A stretch of 64,000 nt of DNA, from the NCBI GenBank assembly GCA_009869945.1, contig WIXG01000008.1, forward strand, positions 496,001 to 560,000. The letters run 5' to 3'. Position numbers and translations under genes: made by a program. Below are positions 35,401 through 49,400 of the stretch, one piece after another. The DNA is from Mesaphorura yosii (taxonomy: Eukaryota > Arthropoda > Collembola > Poduromorpha > Tullbergiidae). The notes under the pieces are model-generated. The model was not told the DNA's origin. It saw nothing but the letters and a program-made list of their open reading frames with translations, and ran no database searches. Within the stretch, counting starts at the first letter, position 1; every line of letters starts with the position of its first letter.

Positions 35401-36318
35401 CTCAGCGATCTCCTCACGTGCTCGTGCGATCTCCTCGCAATCTTCCTCGTAGCCCGACTTCCCGTTCTTGCCACTCATGTGTCCCATGATGGTGTTGTTA
35501 TTGTTGTTGTTGGCGGGGTTGTTTGTGGCTGCGATTCCTGGCGCTGCTTTCTTCTGTAGCATATCTCGAAGGAGTTGCTGATGATGCAGCTCGCCAAGCA
35601 TCTTCAATTGTTGCTCGCGCTGCTGCTGCTCGTAGAAGAGGAGCTGCTGCTGCTGTTGATGGTGGGAATGCGGAGTGTGATGCGAGCTCAGGTGTGAATG
35701 TGGAGCGAGTGCCGCCGCCGCTGCTGCCACCGAAAATGCTGCTGCGTGGTGCTGAGCCGATGCTGCTGACGATCTGTGACTATGATGCTGCTGTGGCGCT
35801 TGTTGGTACAATCTCGGAAGTCCGCTGATCAACGGATTCTCACTTAAAAGAAATGGATTGGAGCCGCTGGAGCTTCCTGAATGCTGATGGTGATGATGTT
35901 GCTGTTGCGTTTGTGCTTGTGCCTGAGCTTGAGGCGAGTACAGAAATCGGAACGGTGTCCCTGAGTGTGAGTTACTGGAGTAAAAATTGTTGAAGCAACC
36001 TCGCGGTTCACCAGCATCGACCCGGTGGCGAGTTCTTCGCGGAATGAAAGAAGAGTTTGAAGACGACGACGATTGTTGCTGTTGCTGGTGATGATGATGC
36101 CGATCTCGATGATCTGCCGCTGAAGTATTGTTACTACTACTGCCTGCACTTTGGCTTTGGCTTGTTGGTGGTGAGACTTGAAGGGATCTGATACCACCGC
36201 TCGTGCCACCGCTGCTACTGCTGTGCGCGTTGCCCGTAGTACTGCTCGTACTGGGACTCGATTGTTGTACTGCGATTATTGCTGCTGCTTGTTCCTCTTC
36301 TTCTACCACTGTTCCCAT
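29491..36318 (-). CDS. pros: Prospero homeodomain transcription factor
   Basis: Prospero (Prox family) is a nuclear factor that represses self-renewal and drives differentiation in neural lineages; in flies it is inherited asymmetrically. Coding exons are 36318-34974, 34016-33834, 33183-33037, 32912-31719, 30980-30788, 29893-29641 and 29562-29491, totalling 3387 bases and 1128 aa with all phases consistent. The N-terminal exon is rich in Ser, His, Gln and Ala and has the conserved [10 protein letters not shown] block (360-369) and an acidic patch (403-446). Conserved [13 protein letters not shown] and [22 protein letters not shown] blocks follow, then a Gln-rich middle. The last about 170 residues are the divergent Prospero homeodomain plus Prospero domain: [74 protein letters not shown] and the end [18 protein letters not shown]. 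The start ATG directly follows an acceptor-like TTTAATCTACAG, so upstream exons probably exist. Confidence 0.96.
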
Positions 36319-39300
36319 CTGTAGATTAAATGCAGTGCAAGTATAAGTACGGGCTCAAGTGTTGCGTATTGCATTAAAGTACCCGAGCAAGACTTCTTTG
36401 GCCGCATTGCCATTGCCTTTGCTCTGCTGCGATGAAAGAAACATCTGCTTTTGTTGTTGCATTTTACTTTAACGCTAACGCGCTCCGTGAACGCGTACGC
36501 GTACGTAACGTGAGTGAGGATTCGTACTCGCATTAAGAGAGAGTTTCAAGTTTCAGTTTAATACGAGATGAGAAAAAAGTAAACCCCCTTCGTTTCATGC
36601 TCGTCTACTCTCACTTAATTCTTATTCTTGTAATATTATTATCCTCTCTGGATATGCAATCATGAAATTGACAGCAAGGCTGGAATGGAGTGACAGAATA
36701 CTGCATAGCACACAATTTTGCTTGCGCAGCCCCTAGCACAAGAATAAGACCACCTTAATTGCGCCAGGTACATAAAATGACGGCGGTGGCAATCGGGCTC
36801 ATGAAACAATTTAAATTTTTAAGGCATATTAAGCAGCAGCCAATGCCAACACCAATCCTTAAAGATATTCCTCAATTCATCATGGCAAACGAGCTGAACA
36901 GCTTGGCTTGGCATTAATTATCCAGTCAGTCGTCAAGTAGGACGTACTTGCTTGGCAGTCAACGCACAGGTGAGTTCTTTATTACTAAGAAGGTGCAGAC
37001 GTTCGGATTCGCAGACACGTCGATCCAGATTATTTACATTAATGTGGCTGACGGTAGCGATGATGATGCTAAACCAATAATATTAAGTAAACTTTCGTAA
37101 ACTTTCACATACGCCGATGCAACCAAGGCAAGGCAATGGAATAGGGAATAGAATTCGAACAGAAACAGAACAGACTTCGTGTGCGACTTGAACTTCTCTT
37201 TGCGTCTGCGTTTCTTGTGCGATGCGACTACGATGTATTATTCATTCATTCGCAGTGTTCCAGTGCGAGTTCCCAGTAAAGCGAAACACTTGTGCCTGGC
37301 ATTGTGCACCGTAATAAAATTCAAACAACCAAGCAAACAACTTGTCTATTAAAAATTCTGCTTGCGTTTTGAGAAGAGTTTGTAAAAATTCGACGCTAAA
37401 GTTAAAGAAAAACAAGCTGTTGACTAGTGACTGCTGGAAATGGAACAGACTTGAAATTGAATACATAAAATATGAATGCGAGCATGAGCGCGAGCGCAGA
37501 CCACGTAAAGAGCAATTCAAAGGGTTACTCAATGACAGTACTAAGAAAAGAGTTGAAAGGAGTGTTGAAATACTGCAGAATGAGTACGAGAATGAGAATG
37601 TGATTAGCAGAAACTGGAATCCAAATCCTGTTGAGGTCTAATATTTCATGAATCATTCATTACTCGAAACTCTACTAAATGCTGCTCGTAGCTCGAGTAA
37701 CTTTCTAAAAAAATCTTTGCACTGCTTAGCCTCAAGTGGCTCATCTGGTCTAGCCAGGCACACCATTGAGATATCATTGCCTTCAGGATGATGAACGTAC
37801 AAGAAATACCTAGCACAGCACGGATCATGTGCCCTATTTAGTTCTTAGCAAGCAACAAATACAAAAAGTGGGGTAGGATTTTCTACCGTGAAAAGAACCA
37901 ATTCTTTACGAACCGTGCACAAAAGAAAATCAGCTGCTTGCCCGGCACGAGCGGGGCAGGCAGAAAGATGCCAGCGTCATCACTACGAGTCTACGAGCTT
38001 TCTGATGCTTGTCCCGTTTTGCTGTTGCCTGCTACAGGCCAGTCGAATCGGGATTCTCCAGGGGATATAATCACTCATACCGCGGCGTGCCACGCCATAC
38101 TGCCACAGCGTCCCGTTTTTTTTGGCGATCAGTCGCCTGAGCTTGTTTGTCTCGAGGAAAGGAGAATATATTAAAAAAGAGAAAGAAAAGAGGGAAAGGA
38201 AAGGTTCGTGAGGCAGCTTTTACGTCAACGATACAAATCCAAAATTCGAATCATGACCCGCCACCGTTGAAACAATTGTAAATTTAAGACTTACCCACTA
38301 ACCAGTACATAGGTTCATTTTTTCAGCTCTTTGTTTCGAACACCGAAAGCATGAGTCGGGTTTTCCTAATTTACAGTTTCACGCACTACACACAAGCAAC
38401 AAGTCATGAAACAAGATTCGCGTTCAGAGTTTGGACCCTTCTCTATGCTTATGCTCTTGCACCAACCAAGCGGCCAGACACTATGCACCGATTTTTCCTT
38501 TTCTCCAAACAACACTTTATTATTGTGCACTAAACGACTGTATGGCACTGTAACACTGTGCCACTGCGAGAGAAAGAGAAAAGAAGAGTTTCGTGGACAG
38601 ATGAGGGGGACCCTTCAGATGATCAGACGCTCTGCGCAACAGCGTAGAAAAAGGCTCGCTTTTATTCCACTCTCTCGTGGCACACGTTCGGCTCGCGCTT
38701 AAATATTTTTCTCTCTCGTTGCGTGGCAGAGAAAAGAAAAAGATGAAATGAAAAGGAAAAAATTGTATTTTGAAGGGAGCCGGAGTTTCTAGACAGATGT
38801 TCAACTCAATATTAATACGAAACGCGGACGACGCGTACAAAAGAAGATGGGTGATGATTACACTGCTCACTGCAGCGACGACGACGACGGCGGCCGTGCC
38901 AGTGTCGGTGCCATGCCATGTGAGTACCGCGTACAGGGAACTGAGTCATAGTAAAGATTAGGCAGCGTTCTTGCCAGTTCCTTTCGCTCTCTATCTAATC
39001 GAGACACACTTTCAATACTTTGTATGGGCAAAAAATCGACATTGTAATTGTAATATGCGTAGCTGAGTCGGTGCTTGTGTATTATTGTCGCGTGTCTTGT
39101 TTGCTTTTACTCGAGCAAGCTTTATCTTGAATATTGCGAACATGACAGATTTCTCACATTTTCATAAGAATCGCAGCCAGCAACTCAGGCGGCCAAGCTA
39201 AGCTCAAGTCAAGTCTTGCCCTGCCTTGCCTTTATCGTCGTCGGTTCGACACATTATCGCATCGTCTCAAAATGCCATTCATCATAAAGTGCGGTGGTTC

Positions 39301-40680
39301 GGATTACGTGCATACAATAAATAGGTTATCTGCGCCTGAGAGCAGAGCGGTGCGGAACGTGTAATATTTCCTTCCTATTTCCCAGCTTTATCTTAACCCG
39401 TTCGCAGTTCCTGAGTCTTGACGATTGCTCGGCTCTTGATTCTCATTAAATACTGGATGGTGACTCGACTTTCGACTAGAAACCTTCTTATGCTTGTGAC
39501 GTTTTATTACGCTGTCGTGCCGTGTTAAGGTTACCCACAGAATTTGTGTAATATCCGTCTCCGTCGACTCGTACCATACAAACCCATAATTCCTTTGTAA
39601 ATCCCGGAAGTCTGCTGATTTCTTACTTCAATGCATTCATCGCAAGTCTGCGCCTTGCCAAGCACAAGGCAGGCAGGTGGAAATGGAAGTTGAGCAAAGT
39701 AAATAAAAGCTTAAGCACAACTTGTTCAGTGTGACAGCGCAGTCAGACAAGATTTCGTTGTGGACAAAAGATAAATGCGGGGTATAAGATGACAATAATA
39801 ACAAGAACACAAGAGACAAGCCCGATGATGAATGCAGGCACGCAAGCACAACGTCAAGACCAAGAATAAGTTGCCTGCCTGCATTGTTCCGCTGCCGATG
39901 CCGCGTGTTTGCTTGCTTGCTTGCCGGGCTGGCAGTGGTAGCCTGTCATAATGAGCAACATCAATAAGTCTCTCGTTACAAGCTGCCTACTTGAGACCCA
40001 TTGTGCACCACGCCAGTAATTAATCTATCAAAGATAGAGAAAAGACGAGCGAGGAGCAGCCGAAACCGAACCCAGCGCAGCTTGGCCGAGTTGGGTTTGA
40101 ATGAGCAGCAGAAGCGAGCTACTGGCATTGTTCGTGCCCGTAATTTATTAAATAGCTCAGATGTTTTTCTTTTCTTTTGGGTTGTAAACAAACATGATCT
40201 CAGCCTGCTCTGCCTGCGCCGCTGCGCTGCATTTGTGCATTTGCAGGTGAAAATTGAGGTGAGCTTTTGTTCCAGCGGCACGTTGGCATTTTTCAAGGTG
40301 TACCTCTTGAGATACGGTTTACGGTTTAAACCCTTAATTTACAACCGCACCGGTGCGAAGCAGTCTGAGTGTTCAGGCAAGGCAGGGCTCGGACGGAGAC
40401 TCGAAGTCTCTTCATTTTTGTTCAAATTATGTTGTGCGTGTGCCCAAAACACAACCCAAATACACAAAGTGTAATATTTCATGAGGTGAATTATTGGCAG
40501 CTCAGAGCTCATGATGTGCTCCAGTCACACACATCGAAAGAAAGCTCAAACCACTTTGTTTCGTGCCGTGTCGTGCGTGAGCGTGGTGGAAAAATATGTA
40601 GGGTAGGAGTACCAAGAAGGGTCGGCCCGAAAAATGCCATGAAGAAGAAAAACACGGTGGGGAAATTGTGGGGAAGACAA

Positions 40681-40700
40681 ACTGGCTGGCTGGCTGGCTC
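40681..40700 (+). repeat. (GGCT)n microsatellite
   Basis: Four consecutive GGCT units after ACT; simple tandem repeat. Confidence 0.8.
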
Positions 40701-41150
40701 AGCTGCTTGCTTCAAAAATACGACCACGATCACGATGATGTTGATCCTCTTCTCATGCGCTCTTACTCTTTCGCTTTCCTTCTTCCTTAATGCCTTGCCA
40801 GTGCCAATGCCCGCATTACTCTCGCTACTTCCTCTTTCGTATTCCTGCCTGCAGCGAGTAAGTGAAGAAGTGGATGCACTTCCTGATGTAATAAAGCACG
40901 CCAACCCTTGTGCTTTGTACTGTATAAGGCTTGCTTAAACCCTGCCTCACTGCCTTCGCAGTGCGCCAGTGTGCGTGTACTATTTTTAGGTTTCGGGATT
41001 GACTGACTGAGAAAGGAAACACAAAGGATCGACGATGGAGAGAAAAGGCCCTTTTCTCTCTATCATCATCAAAAGAACCTTTATTACGCATGTTGCATGG
41101 ACCACGAGCGAGCGAGCGCGGATGCGGACCCTTCTCTCATGCTGCTCTGC

Positions 41151-41164
41151 ATGATGATGATGAT
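41151..41164 (+). repeat. (ATG)n trinucleotide run
   Basis: ATGATGATGATGAT; simple repeat in non-coding sequence. Confidence 0.7.
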
Positions 41165-43428
41165 TTAAATTTTATTGGACCAAGTGTCTCTTTGTTCGGC
41201 ACTTCCATGCGAGACCTTTTTCTTTTCACTTTAGCTTGGCTTTGGCACGGCGCGGACGGCGCGGACAGCATTAGCTAAATGCTCAAGACCTTTTACCCCT
41301 CGTAATAAAAATAGAAATGAATGCGTGCGGACGAGACGCGGCAAGAGAAAGGCAAGGCGGACTTTTCCTGCAATTACGACCAGGCAATGTAAAAGTAACT
41401 GCGTTCGATTTACTACGGTCCGCAAAGTAAAGTTTGTGGTGCATAAGGTAAAAATAAAGACAGATGTTCAAGCCCGCGACGAGACAGGCCGGCTCTGAAA
41501 GATAGACAGGCTGAGTGGGCCAGGAGAAAATGAGTCATTCATACAGACGATTCAACTTCAAACATCTCGCATGTCAATGCCAAACCTTTGCCGAGATGTA
41601 AAATTCATTCAGCATTGTGGTAACTTGTTCCCACGTATCTTTATGGCAACCTGTAAGGAATTTTACCAATAAACAGCATTGATAGATCAATGATCATGCG
41701 ATGGTGTAATTCTTATCAATACTTTAGGCATTGTTTTTCAATTTGTGTTCAATAAATCCTTGTGAATTTGAACTTACGATGCGATATTCGCACCGCGCAA
41801 GCCGTAAGTCAGCCACAGGCTTTTATGAATGATGACTCGCATGAGTTTCTAGAGAAATACCTGTGCACTTTGCAGAGCTTCGCTTTTGCTCTGGTGGTAC
41901 GTATTAAGTGGTTCATTCATATTTTCATGCCGATACCGTACTGATGTCAGTGAAAAATACGAAAATAGCGTAACAGGATGGGCACGGGACAGAAAGGACG
42001 AGTTGTGAGTTGCAGATAAGACTAAGGTGAGTTACAGGACTTCACGTGGACGAATACTTGAGCATTCAGCGGTCGGTCAGAGTCCAATCAATTGTCGTTG
42101 TCGATCTCAGAGTGGAAAAACACTTGACGTGTAGAATAAATCATAAGCAATAAGCACAAGGTGTTTTGCATTCTTTCTCGCTAATTTGAGATGAGAGTGG
42201 CTGGATTTCGCGAACTCGCACGAGCGCAGGCGCTGATAAGACACAATGCGAAATAGCAAAACTCGCCTCGGATGCTCGGACATGCAAAAGCAAAAGCGAA
42301 AACGAAAGATAAGCAGTGAAGAATATAAAAGGGCTTATGAGAGAATTACTGCTTGTGGGTACAGGGTACAGAAATACCAAACAAACATCTCAAGCCGCCA
42401 CGAAGCGGCGCGTCCTGATTCCATAACCTCAATATCAGCGGCCAGCGTAACCTGTGCCTTATCAGCAAGTGCTAGAAAAATACCAAAGTCATTTCGCATT
42501 TCGCTGACTGACGGTTTTTCCTAAGCCGCGTTGCGAGAAAGATAAATACTGAAATGATTCCAAGGACTGCCTGACTACTAACAATGAGAACTGTACATCG
42601 TAAATACTTGTAATAAATTGTCTCGTTGATAAACTTAACTTGTGCGAATACGAAATACTTTCGCATGAGTCGCATGCAGTAGGAAATGAGTTCATACATC
42701 GCGCATCGCGCTAGACTAGACTTCGTCGTGCACTCAATAAAAGAGAAAAATAAGGTTACCTGCATATCAATGTTTTATTGTGCTGGATTTCCTCTTGTTT
42801 CACAATGAAATTGAAAATGATGTCGAGTGGAGAGCGAAAGATGAAATACAAGAGCGGTTACGGATGACGGATGATGAGAAGACCAACCAAATACCGATGC
42901 AAAGTGAATTATGACGAGCACATTTTGAATGGAGACTTTTCAAAGCATGCCACGCACACGTTACTTTTACATTAGGTTACATTAAGACTTTCAACCCCTT
43001 CCAGACAGGGTGCAAGAAACGCGCACTTTCTCCGGTGGTGTCTTGACGGGGAATAAAACACTGGACAGCACACCCTCAAGAACTCGAACCACCACGGCCA
43101 CGACTGCCAAGTGGGAAGAAAGCAAATTGCGAATGCGAGCGGGGCGCGATAAGGCGAGTAGCGTATAGTCGCACGGCACTCGTACATCTGCATTGCATTG
43201 GGCTGTTGGAGGTTTTCGTAATCAAAGACGAAAGACAAGGCGAGCAGGAGAAGGAGAGTAAGGAGGTGTTCTTAAAAAGTAAAAGCGCAGAAGTAGTCGA
43301 GTCTTTTGGTGTTGGCCGTTCGTCTTGTAGAAAAGATAATAATAAAGAGAGCAAGCAAGTGGCTGCGTCTGCTTTCTAGCAGCTCCCACCTCGTGGTTCG
43401 TTCGGGGCTGCTTGCGTGGCTTAGGAGA

Positions 43429-43455
43429 AGGCAAGGCATGGCATGGCAAGGCATG
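43429..43455 (+). repeat. Imperfect GGCAA/GGCAT pentamer repeat
   Basis: About five head-to-tail five-base units with A/T variation at the fifth base. It is one of several such runs in the prospero upstream region. Confidence 0.75.
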
Positions 43456-46400
43456 AGCCCAAGAACCGGGAACGAAAGTACGGGCGAAGGGAAAGACAAA
43501 ATCCGGCTCCAGCAGTACGGAGATCGCGCATGTATTTGCATACTCATATGGTCGGTCGGTGTGCGGGGTCCTTAGTCTTATCTTCATGGCCATTTCGACC
43601 AAACTCAAGCACTTGCTTGGTTTTATGCAAACTACGACAACCGACGCTGGAACCAATGAGATTTCCTTAAATTTACTGAGCAGTAGCTGACGACGATGCA
43701 CGACGGCTTTGTGCTGACCCTTAGAATCGCCTGGCCTTTCCTTTTCATACTCCATTTCCAAAATAGAGCTAATGCTTTCGAACCAGCTCTTCATGTGCTT
43801 CGTGTGCACATGTACATAAGAAATGGGCAAGTTTCAAGAGTTCTAGGAGTTCTAGTCTGCGAACATAAGCTTAGCGAGCTGGCTGTGCAATAATTCCACA
43901 CAAGAAACTGTTCCGCAGTGTCTTCAAAGAAAAATCGAGACTCCTCCTTCGATGTAGACTTGAGAGTGAGAACATGAGATTCGCACAGAAGAATTGCACC
44001 TGCAAGTTTCAAGCGCTTTTAGCGCGAGCCTCATTATAAAATGACTTCACAAATGCTTGCAAGGTGGAATGAATGCAAATATTCGTGGTACGTCGTTGAA
44101 TAAGTTAAGAATTCTGGCAATAACAAGGAAAGTCTTTCAGATTAGTAACCAGCTCTTTCAGATGATTGAAGAAGTGCATGAAATCTTGTCATTCATACTG
44201 AGGTCTGGGTCAGGGACCCTCCTTCGTCATGCATCTATTTTAGGAATCCTGAACCTTTTTGATTGTTGTTGGCTCGCGCCAAACCGTCTTCAAAGACTAG
44301 AGCTCCATCCCCGTCCAACATTGCGTTGCATTGTGCAATCGTCCTTGAATAGATTTCAGAATCTAAAGACATGTCCTGTGTTCCGTGTCCGTATTTATCA
44401 TCATTATGCAACAGCCCGACTTGGACTTGAATGGGAATTTTGTCCGTTGGAAGAAGTCGAAAGAAAACTAAACCAGTTTCTTTTCTTTGCGTGCGTAGGG
44501 CAGGAGCAAGGCAAAAAATCGTAAGTCGTAAGATTTTAGCCGTTACAAGAACCGAGTCGCCCTGAGAGCATGGCACGAGCACGAGAACAGGGCAAGAAAA
44601 AGGTCTCCGTCTCGTGAGACTGTTAAAAGGACCGAGGGAAGCCCTTTTTATTACCACGGCTCGCATTGTTCCGTGAAGAAAAGAATCTTTAAAATATAAA
44701 AATGCACTTCATTCATTCCGGTAGACAAGTAGGCTGCAACTCGGCATGGTTTTCCTTCTCACGCTGCCACGCTACGTACAAGCATTATTACTCTTCGCTA
44801 TGGCTTGCTATAGCGTATCTTGGCAAGATCATCAAGGGGATTCTCGTCTACCGCTGCTGCGCTGTGCCGAGCTGAATAAGAAAAGGTTCTTTAAAAATCA
44901 AGCATAAAAGAAGTTGAAGACCCTTTAAAAATTAAAGGCACGCTTGGTACGTGTACTCGTGCCCATGTTCGTAGCGGTAGTTGTAGTAAGAACTCGCATA
45001 AAGGAAGTTTCTTGTACAAAGACGGGCCAACGGACAAAATTTGTCGACATAAAGAAACGGAACCAGTTTTCTTTTCAGCGCGAGTGTTTTTGTAAGAGAT
45101 TACTCAAGATTATAAAATCGGCCGTACAATTACGATTTTTACAACTCTGACTTTGTAAATGTGAACTGTGAATTCCCAACGGCTGCGACTGAACTGTGGA
45201 GAATTCCAGGTATCCTGGCCATGCGATGCAATGCCTTGGCCCTTCATGGCAGTTCTCATGCTCGTGATACTCTGCGGAAGTTTCTCGTTCGCGCATCCCT
45301 GCATTAGTCTTAAGTTAATTAATGCGGGTTGGCGTGCACACTTTTTTTACGACACTGCTACTTGGAAAGTTATTAATAAGATTGACTCACGACTACTTAC
45401 TTAATTAAATTAGAACCCGGATCCGAATCTGCGGATGCATGCAAGCCATGCCAGCCAAGGAAAGGAAGGCAAGGCGAGAGACCACCGAGTCAAGTCATGC
45501 TTAGCTTTTAACTTGTCAGGAACCCATTTTGCCATGCAATTTTTCCTAATGCAAACGACTCGACCCGCGTTTGCATTAATGGCGTTAGGTAATGAACCCG
45601 GACCCGAGCTTCGTTAGACCGACAGACGAGGTAGGCAGGCGTAGTCACACAACATTCAACACGGCGCAGTAAAAAGACAAGAAATTAATTAAGAAGAGAC
45701 AAGAGAGAAAAAGAACCCGAAAAAATCAATTAGAAAACGAACAAACATGCATGCGATGATAATATTGACTTTGTCTTGTCTTGCCGGTGAGTTTATGCAT
45801 TTTAGTATTTTTTAATATCACTTCGCTATTCGCTTTCGCTTGGGTGTGGCAGAATTAGTTACATTCTCATGGCACTGCGCTAGCTTGGCTGCTAGCATTT
45901 GGGCTCATTAATTAAAATATGCGCACCTTCCCAAGCGGCATAGTAAGAAGTAATATTTCCCCTTCGCATTAAGTGCAACACGACGAGGAAAAATAGTGCA
46001 AGTAATTTGAAGATAATCGCATCTCGCGTGCGCTTGGCTGACTCGATATTCGATTCTTGTAATAAATCGGAAGCGAGCATGACGACGAGGCTTGACGACC
46101 GTGAAGGCGCGTTTTATCGCTGCATACGAAGTATTTGGTTTCTTGTCTTGGCCGTTTACCTTTTGAACTTTTTTGTCATTCTCAATTTTCCTTATTTATG
46201 AAAGCAGCACGGTTCAAATTCGTTACAAGAAGCCAGACGCGTGGGCACGTGGCACGAGCCAACGCCAAACTCACACCGAACCGACGAGAACGGATATGAA
46301 CTTTTGTCCGTTGGAGGTATTAAGGAAGTATGGTATTAGTATTTTGTAAGGTTTCCGTTGTGGGTTTCTTAAGACATGTTGCGGGGAGCGTATGGTTTAA

Positions 46401-49400
46401 ATAGAAAGAACTTGGAGCCAGCAGTGTACTCGGAAGGGAATAAAGACACATGCAACTGAATTCTCAACTGGGCTCGAAGGGGATGATTTCTTGATCCACG
46501 GCGAACCGTGGAAATGCATTTTACGTACAAGGCTTTATGTATGCTCCAGATAATTGTGTTTGCCATACTTTCGCCTTGAATAATTGCATCAATCTGCCTG
46601 CTTTGCTTTGCATTGCATTGCCAAGGGTCAACAGGGTTCACTTTCGACCGGTGGCACGCAATGTCAAAGAGGACGTTTGCCATGCAAGAAATCAGAAGAA
46701 AATCAAGGGCCCACTACTAAACTGCATTGCAAGAACCTTGCGTTGCACTGCTATCGTATCCTGTATTTTCAAGACATCTGGCCCTGCAAGGCACGCGTTC
46801 TCCTACACTCTACAAAGAAGTTTGTAAGAAAAGACCGTTTCCAGTTGCTGCTGGGTTTAGGCCAGGCCAACATTGTTTAGGCATGGGCAGGTGGAATTTC
46901 AATTTAAAGCCCAACAGACAACAACAACAAAGTTAAAGAGCATGGCACGGGAGTTAAAGAATCTGGGTTGCGCACTCGTTCGACGCTCGCTTGCAACTTT
47001 GTACTTAGGTACTGGTCAAAATGAGCCGTTTCTTTCTTCCAGCAACGAACTACGACGACGACGACGCGCGACTGCAAGACTAAATTGAGGAAGTTTGTTG
47101 TTAAGAAGTTGTTGTGTTATTATTATTAACATCCTTCTTAAACATTGTTTTTTAAATCCTTATTCCAGCTGGGACTTTAAATACTACAACTGCGACTTGC
47201 GAGCTCTCCTTTGAGACCAAGACTCACTTTGACTCGACTCTGGCGACGGCTTTGTTGATTCTTAATGCAAACTTGATGAATTCGACCGTGGTCGCGTCCT
47301 GCGTCTTTTGTCTTTACTTTACTGCGCAGAGAAGAGGCTCTCGGATTATTAAACGCTATTTGTACCAATTGAGGAATTCAGAGCTCAGTGTTTGCCTTCC
47401 ATTGCACTGCACTGCGCTAGTTTGGGTTTTGTCCTTAAATTATGCATGCAGAATGCAGGAACTCGGTTTGAAGAAATGAGTCATGTTTTCTTAAACAAGG
47501 TCTCAATTTCCCCTTTGCTCAATTCCCTTTCACATGCTGACTCAGATTACAGCGAAATGACGGGCGAGAAATCAATGCGAGTGCAATCCACAATGTACAC
47601 ATTAGACATTAGAGATTCTCTTTGATTTACGTACATGATGATGATCGTAATAATGGCAAGCGGCAAGCAAGAAACAATCTACGACAACGACGCTATTAAA
47701 TGAAAGTAGAAGTGTAGCAATGTAATACGCAGTAAAGTAATTCTGACCTCTTCATTGCATTTCTTGCGCTTGGTGACTGCTCCCCATCAAAGACGACGGC
47801 GGGAGTGGATTTAAGCACGGCATGATGTTCGTAATGACGATTATTGACATTTGATACACACAAGTCTGTAACGTTGAGCCGCGTTGAGCCAAAGGCACGT
47901 AAGGCAAAGAAAAAGAGTACGCACGCTATAAAAATGCTACTTGAAGCAAAAAATCCATTAAAAGTCACTTTATTCGTCCAGACGATGATGACTTTCTTCT
48001 CGATACCTGCGATGTTTTTCTTTTCTAAAAGTTTTCCACGACACAGGCTAAAAGTTATTAAAAGGAATCACGAGCGAGAAGGACGAGTTGAGTGTATCTT
48101 AGGCACACATTTACACACACGAACACGAAACGTAGACAAGTTACACTTTGACTGAGAGAGTTCAATAATTGATCGTGTAGCACAAAGTTATAAAAATAAA
48201 AATCCTGCGAGCATGAATTGATTTTTGTCTAATGGAAGCACGAAAACGATGCACGACGATTCGTGTCTTTCTTCACGGAAAGTGTCTCACGGTAGGGATG
48301 ATACGAGTATTCGATTTCACTTTAAAGCGCACACGACGCAAGCGAAGGCTGAAGGTGCGAGTGACTAATGCGATTTGTGAAACGCGAATGAAGCGTTCCA
48401 GCACCTGAACTGAAGTCAACTGCGAATTCGAGTTCACTATTCGCGGACACTGGTTTACGTTTAACGCTAATCAGTTAATTTCGTACTTGACTTTCTGGCA
48501 ATGCAATTAAACCGTCGTGGTGTGAACTGAATGATAAAAGTACGTTAACTCTTCGCACCTCCGTTGCGACACGAGTCTTATTGTTTTAGTCTTGCTCTTA
48601 TTCTGCTTTTAGCTTTGAGTTTGCACTTTTGCTGTACTGCCCACTTTAAATAAATATTTGTGATCCTCAACCCAGGCAGGTTCAGCGTGGCCACACGGTT
48701 TAACGCGACCAGAATTAAATTAGATTACTTCACCGCATTGCTCTGCACTACATAAATGAATGGACAAACCCCTGCCGGCCATCACGCTCCTGCTGGTCCC
48801 TGATCGAGTCTGACAGAGTTCAGTCAACTTAACTAGACTTACTTGACTCTGACTCTGATTTCGTGGTTATGATTTAACGTCGAACTGCGGGACGTTTCTC
48901 CTTGTAAATGGCAAATATAAAAATCTGAAATCTGAGCGCATGGAATTTCTGGCTGACTTGGAATTTTCTTGAGCTCAAGTAATCGGAATTGAGAAATGAC
49001 GCTGTGCAGGCAGGCTACTATGTAATTCGAAACTTTTCTGGTGGGCGTTCGCGTTGCGATCTCCGATCTTTCGCTCTTCACCGTAAATACAACCAAGTCG
49101 GTATCAGAAGTCAGAATATGAATGAGTTCAAGAATTGCAATTTCGCTTGCCCTTTGTGCTTATTGTGAGTCAATTACAATCACAGGAATAGGTTGCTTCG
49201 AGTGATGAGTGGGCACATTGGTACAACGGAGGGCAGGATGCGGCGATATTTACAGTTCACAAGAGCACAGGTAGAACGAACAAGTTAATTTTGAGACGAA
49301 ATATCCTTATTTGTTTACGTGCTTCATCGCTTCAGTGTCATCCAGCGGTGCGCTAGTTGGCTTAATTGCTCATGTTGCGAAATCCTGAATTTTGAAGAAC

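Noticed and set aside
43222..43830. Minus-strand open frame of 202 codons in the prospero desert
   Set aside because: Overlapped by other long frames on both strands, rich in residues expected from simple repeats, and without splice-linked partners.
44057..44666. Overlapping frames of 155 and 143 codons on opposite strands
   Set aside because: Neither shows a domain, signal peptide or consistent intron structure; mutual overlap points to chance.
46783..46797. Ten-base match to the miR-124 5' end (AAGGCACGCG)
   Set aside because: No matching rest of the mature sequence and no obvious precursor hairpin around it.
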